A stretch of 6,344 bases of DNA from Blautia sp. GTDB taxonomy: Bacteria > Bacillota > Clostridia > Lachnospirales > Lachnospiraceae. The stretch's first letter is position 1, and every line of letters starts with the position of its first letter. The notes under the pieces are model-generated. The model was not told the origin of the DNA and did not search any database. It saw only the letters and a program-made list of their open reading frames with translations. Where the stretch lies: positions 1 to 6,344 of the forward strand of contig JAFOJB010000032.1 of assembly GCA_017420455.1 (NCBI GenBank). The letters run 5' to 3'. The position numbers and the translations under genes were made by a program. Positions 6,001 to 6,344 of this stretch are shown here, in pieces.

Positions 6001-6344
6001 AAACCTCTTTTTTCCATTGTGGTGCCTCTTTATCGTACCCCGCAGAAGTATCTTAAGGAGCTGGTGGATTCTGTCCTGGCCCAAAGCTATGGAAACTGGC
6101 AGCTCTGCCTGGCGGACGGAAGTCCGGACAGGGAGATCGAGGAGTATATGAAGGCCAGTTACCGGAGGGATAAGCGGATTTTTTACCGTCACCTGTCCGA
6201 GAATAAAGGAATCTCCGGCAATACGAACCAGGCTCTGCAGATGGCGAAGGGGGATTACATTGTCTTCGCCGATCACGACGATACCCTGACGCCCGACGCG
6301 CTGTACGAGAATATGAGGGTTCTTATGCGTCATCCCGATGCGGA
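3025..6344 (+). CDS. Giant multidomain methyltransferase / kinase-like / GT2 glycosyltransferase, 3' end missing
   Basis: One uninterrupted frame gives at least 1,106 residues and leaves the window open. Domains in order: (a) class I SAM methyltransferase, about 45-240, with motif I VLEVGCSGG at 76-84, acidic D101 after strand 2, FDYIILADGLSEY at 138-150, and the lineage-typical NRIGLKYWAG and YYPYPDHLF segments. (b) Kinase-like domain, about 300-540: putative beta-3 lysine K333 in VVRK, hinge LEYV at 377-380, catalytic-loop-like NIDLVCEN at 451-458 and metal-loop-like LDYEW at 468-472. (c) Acidic linker at 558-568. (d) Beta-rich region, about 572-910, with LRMDPGENPC and two GWC modules, possibly glycan-binding. 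(e) Helical stretch, about 925-990. (f) GT2 domain from 995: FSIVVPLY, donor-site D1031, NKGISGNTNQAL and the metal-binding DHDD at 1083-1086. No signal peptide or membrane helix is visible, so it is probably cytoplasmic. The methyltransferase and GT2 calls are firm, the kinase-like call is motif-based inference, and the acceptor and donor sugars are unknown. Confidence 0.88.
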   Translation, partial: MEKIGNVCIDDSFYGGEDPEVFRQEDEELLALMEEFPDDEWETLPLHHPSYRCLYHFSHLRPNLVDWLPIGKEDHVLEVGCSGGALTGALAEKAGHVTAADPSLTACRINALRNRERTNLLLVPGNLPRFLDECEGKFDYIILADGLSEYAPCLPKLFEKLDVDGKLIAAARNRIGLKYWAGCAEEYTGRLFEGLEGYPQGERPHSYTKKELISLLEENGAGSVRIYYPYPDHLFTNTIYTGRYLPKKGEIQEFAHDYHHSRIALFSEPLVTDTLIDEKLYTEFVNSFLAVCQKRNRRQKDGASYVRFSNERDRRFSIRTEILEEKNRKVVRKTACYPEGKEHLLSIRKWEELLQRQYQTIPFQLNASRQEEDSLCLEYVQAESLAERLDALRLSGKTQEAGKLLLTFLERIRRSHQDRAFTWTPEFSGVFGGEREEYQVLSGLLCGNVTNIDLVCENLLLTEPEMVLDYEWTFCFPVPVDFVLYRVIHYFVCLGTGRSDFSEEELFSRAGIRPELIPCFEKMEEGFQNYIKGKHVPLREYIDRIVPGKSEIQVIPPEMEEEETEEEEKALQLQLFFSRGEEYQERDSVFLPFEQNCVKGRAEVLPGAKLLRMDPGENPCILEIRELSFDGKAASLEGAYARNGVLEGNWAYFAYGDPGVTGIRVPEGAKELSFDLVLHEDFETALSRLARRHSSAPENTEDYRAVVDICNYDANQGGVITLTGWCYTGMQEQKFQVRLGREELPFTVKRVMRRDVIEALPSLVFPDDNPGFELKIHGLSDYLEKGEDLRVRILAGEKSLPLLYKTAEELREEYNRDTIHYFIDALEKHRELFYARGWCLNLHGSVRLELQDENGKILKDAVWKRSFRSDLMDHFHIEEENCFGFQVEIKRNRIPGKKVSLVFANDLAEKREDVDLRSFDRENSRAGKMRALLSREHFEKNKELLQKAGPGGLWKYLEEEAANADELYEVYEKHCRPSRQELRRQERENFPRKPLFSIVVPLYRTPQKYLKELVDSVLAQSYGNWQLCLADGSPDREIEEYMKASYRRDKRIFYRHLSENKGISGNTNQALQMAKGDYIVFADHDDTLTPDALYENMRVLMRHPDA
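5179..5736 (+). repeat. Two diverged GWC protein modules inside the multidomain protein
   Basis: Two stretches of the encoded protein share a layout. Module 1 (about residues 719-795) has LTGWC at 722-726, then RRD at 753-755, then NPGFELKI from 769. Module 2 (about 829-904) has ARGWC at 835-839, then RSD at 868-870, then CFGFQVEI from 882. The GW-to-Asp distance is 31 and 33 residues, and the Asp-to-Phe distance is 17 and 15. They look like two copies of one beta-sandwich fold separated by a helical spacer (about 805-830). The DNA itself is not obviously repeated, so the duplication would be old. Function is unknown; a carbohydrate-contact role is only a guess from position before the GT2 domain. 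Confidence 0.5.

Noticed and set aside
4084..6333. 749-codon open frame on the minus strand
   Set aside because: It lies exactly in register opposite the multidomain gene, shows no recognisable domain, and is explained by avoidance of TTA, CTA and TCA in the sense gene. The sense frame has clear methyltransferase and GT2 motifs.

Overview
This window carries part of a surface-polysaccharide biosynthesis and export cluster. All genes lie on the + strand, packed end to end as one apparent operon. The protein families point to an anaerobic Firmicute, most likely a clostridial Lachnospiraceae-type organism. The evidence is the style of the very long methyltransferase/glycosyltransferase protein, the strong GGAGG-type ribosome sites, one TTG start, and codon use that almost excludes TTA, CTA and TCA. 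The taxonomic call is inference from family resemblance; no marker gene is present.

Layout: (1) 1-296, the C-terminal end of a WecE/RffA-type dTDP-sugar aminotransferase, cut by the window edge. (2) 297-352, a short intergenic gap with a perfect 7-bp stem-loop and a ribosome site. (3) 353-907, RfbC, dTDP-4-dehydrorhamnose 3,5-epimerase. (4) 904-1719, the membrane subunit of a Wzm/TagG-type polysaccharide ABC exporter. (5) 1730-3025, its ATPase, a Wzt-type protein with a C-terminal carbohydrate-recognition-like domain. (6) 3025-6344, a giant multidomain protein of at least 1,106 residues that runs off the window. It contains a SAM methyltransferase, a kinase-like domain, an acidic linker, a beta-rich region with two related GWC modules, and the start of a GT2 glycosyltransferase domain.

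How the genes fit together: the first two enzymes act on the same intermediate, dTDP-4-keto-6-deoxyglucose. One directs it to an amino sugar (dTDP-Fuc4N) and the other to the L-rhamnose branch. The ABC transporter would export a lipid-linked glycan built from such sugars. A Wzt_C-type domain suggests that the transporter reads a feature of the glycan, as in E. coli O8/O9a, where a methyl or phospho-methyl end group placed by WbdD is the export signal. The next gene encodes a methyltransferase plus kinase-like module in the same order as WbdD, but fused to a glycosyltransferase. The most interesting hypothesis here is therefore a single-chain polymerising or capping enzyme partnered with a cap-reading exporter.

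No tRNA, rRNA, CRISPR array, insertion sequence, intrinsic terminator or convincing promoter was seen. There is no gene-free stretch longer than about 60 bases.
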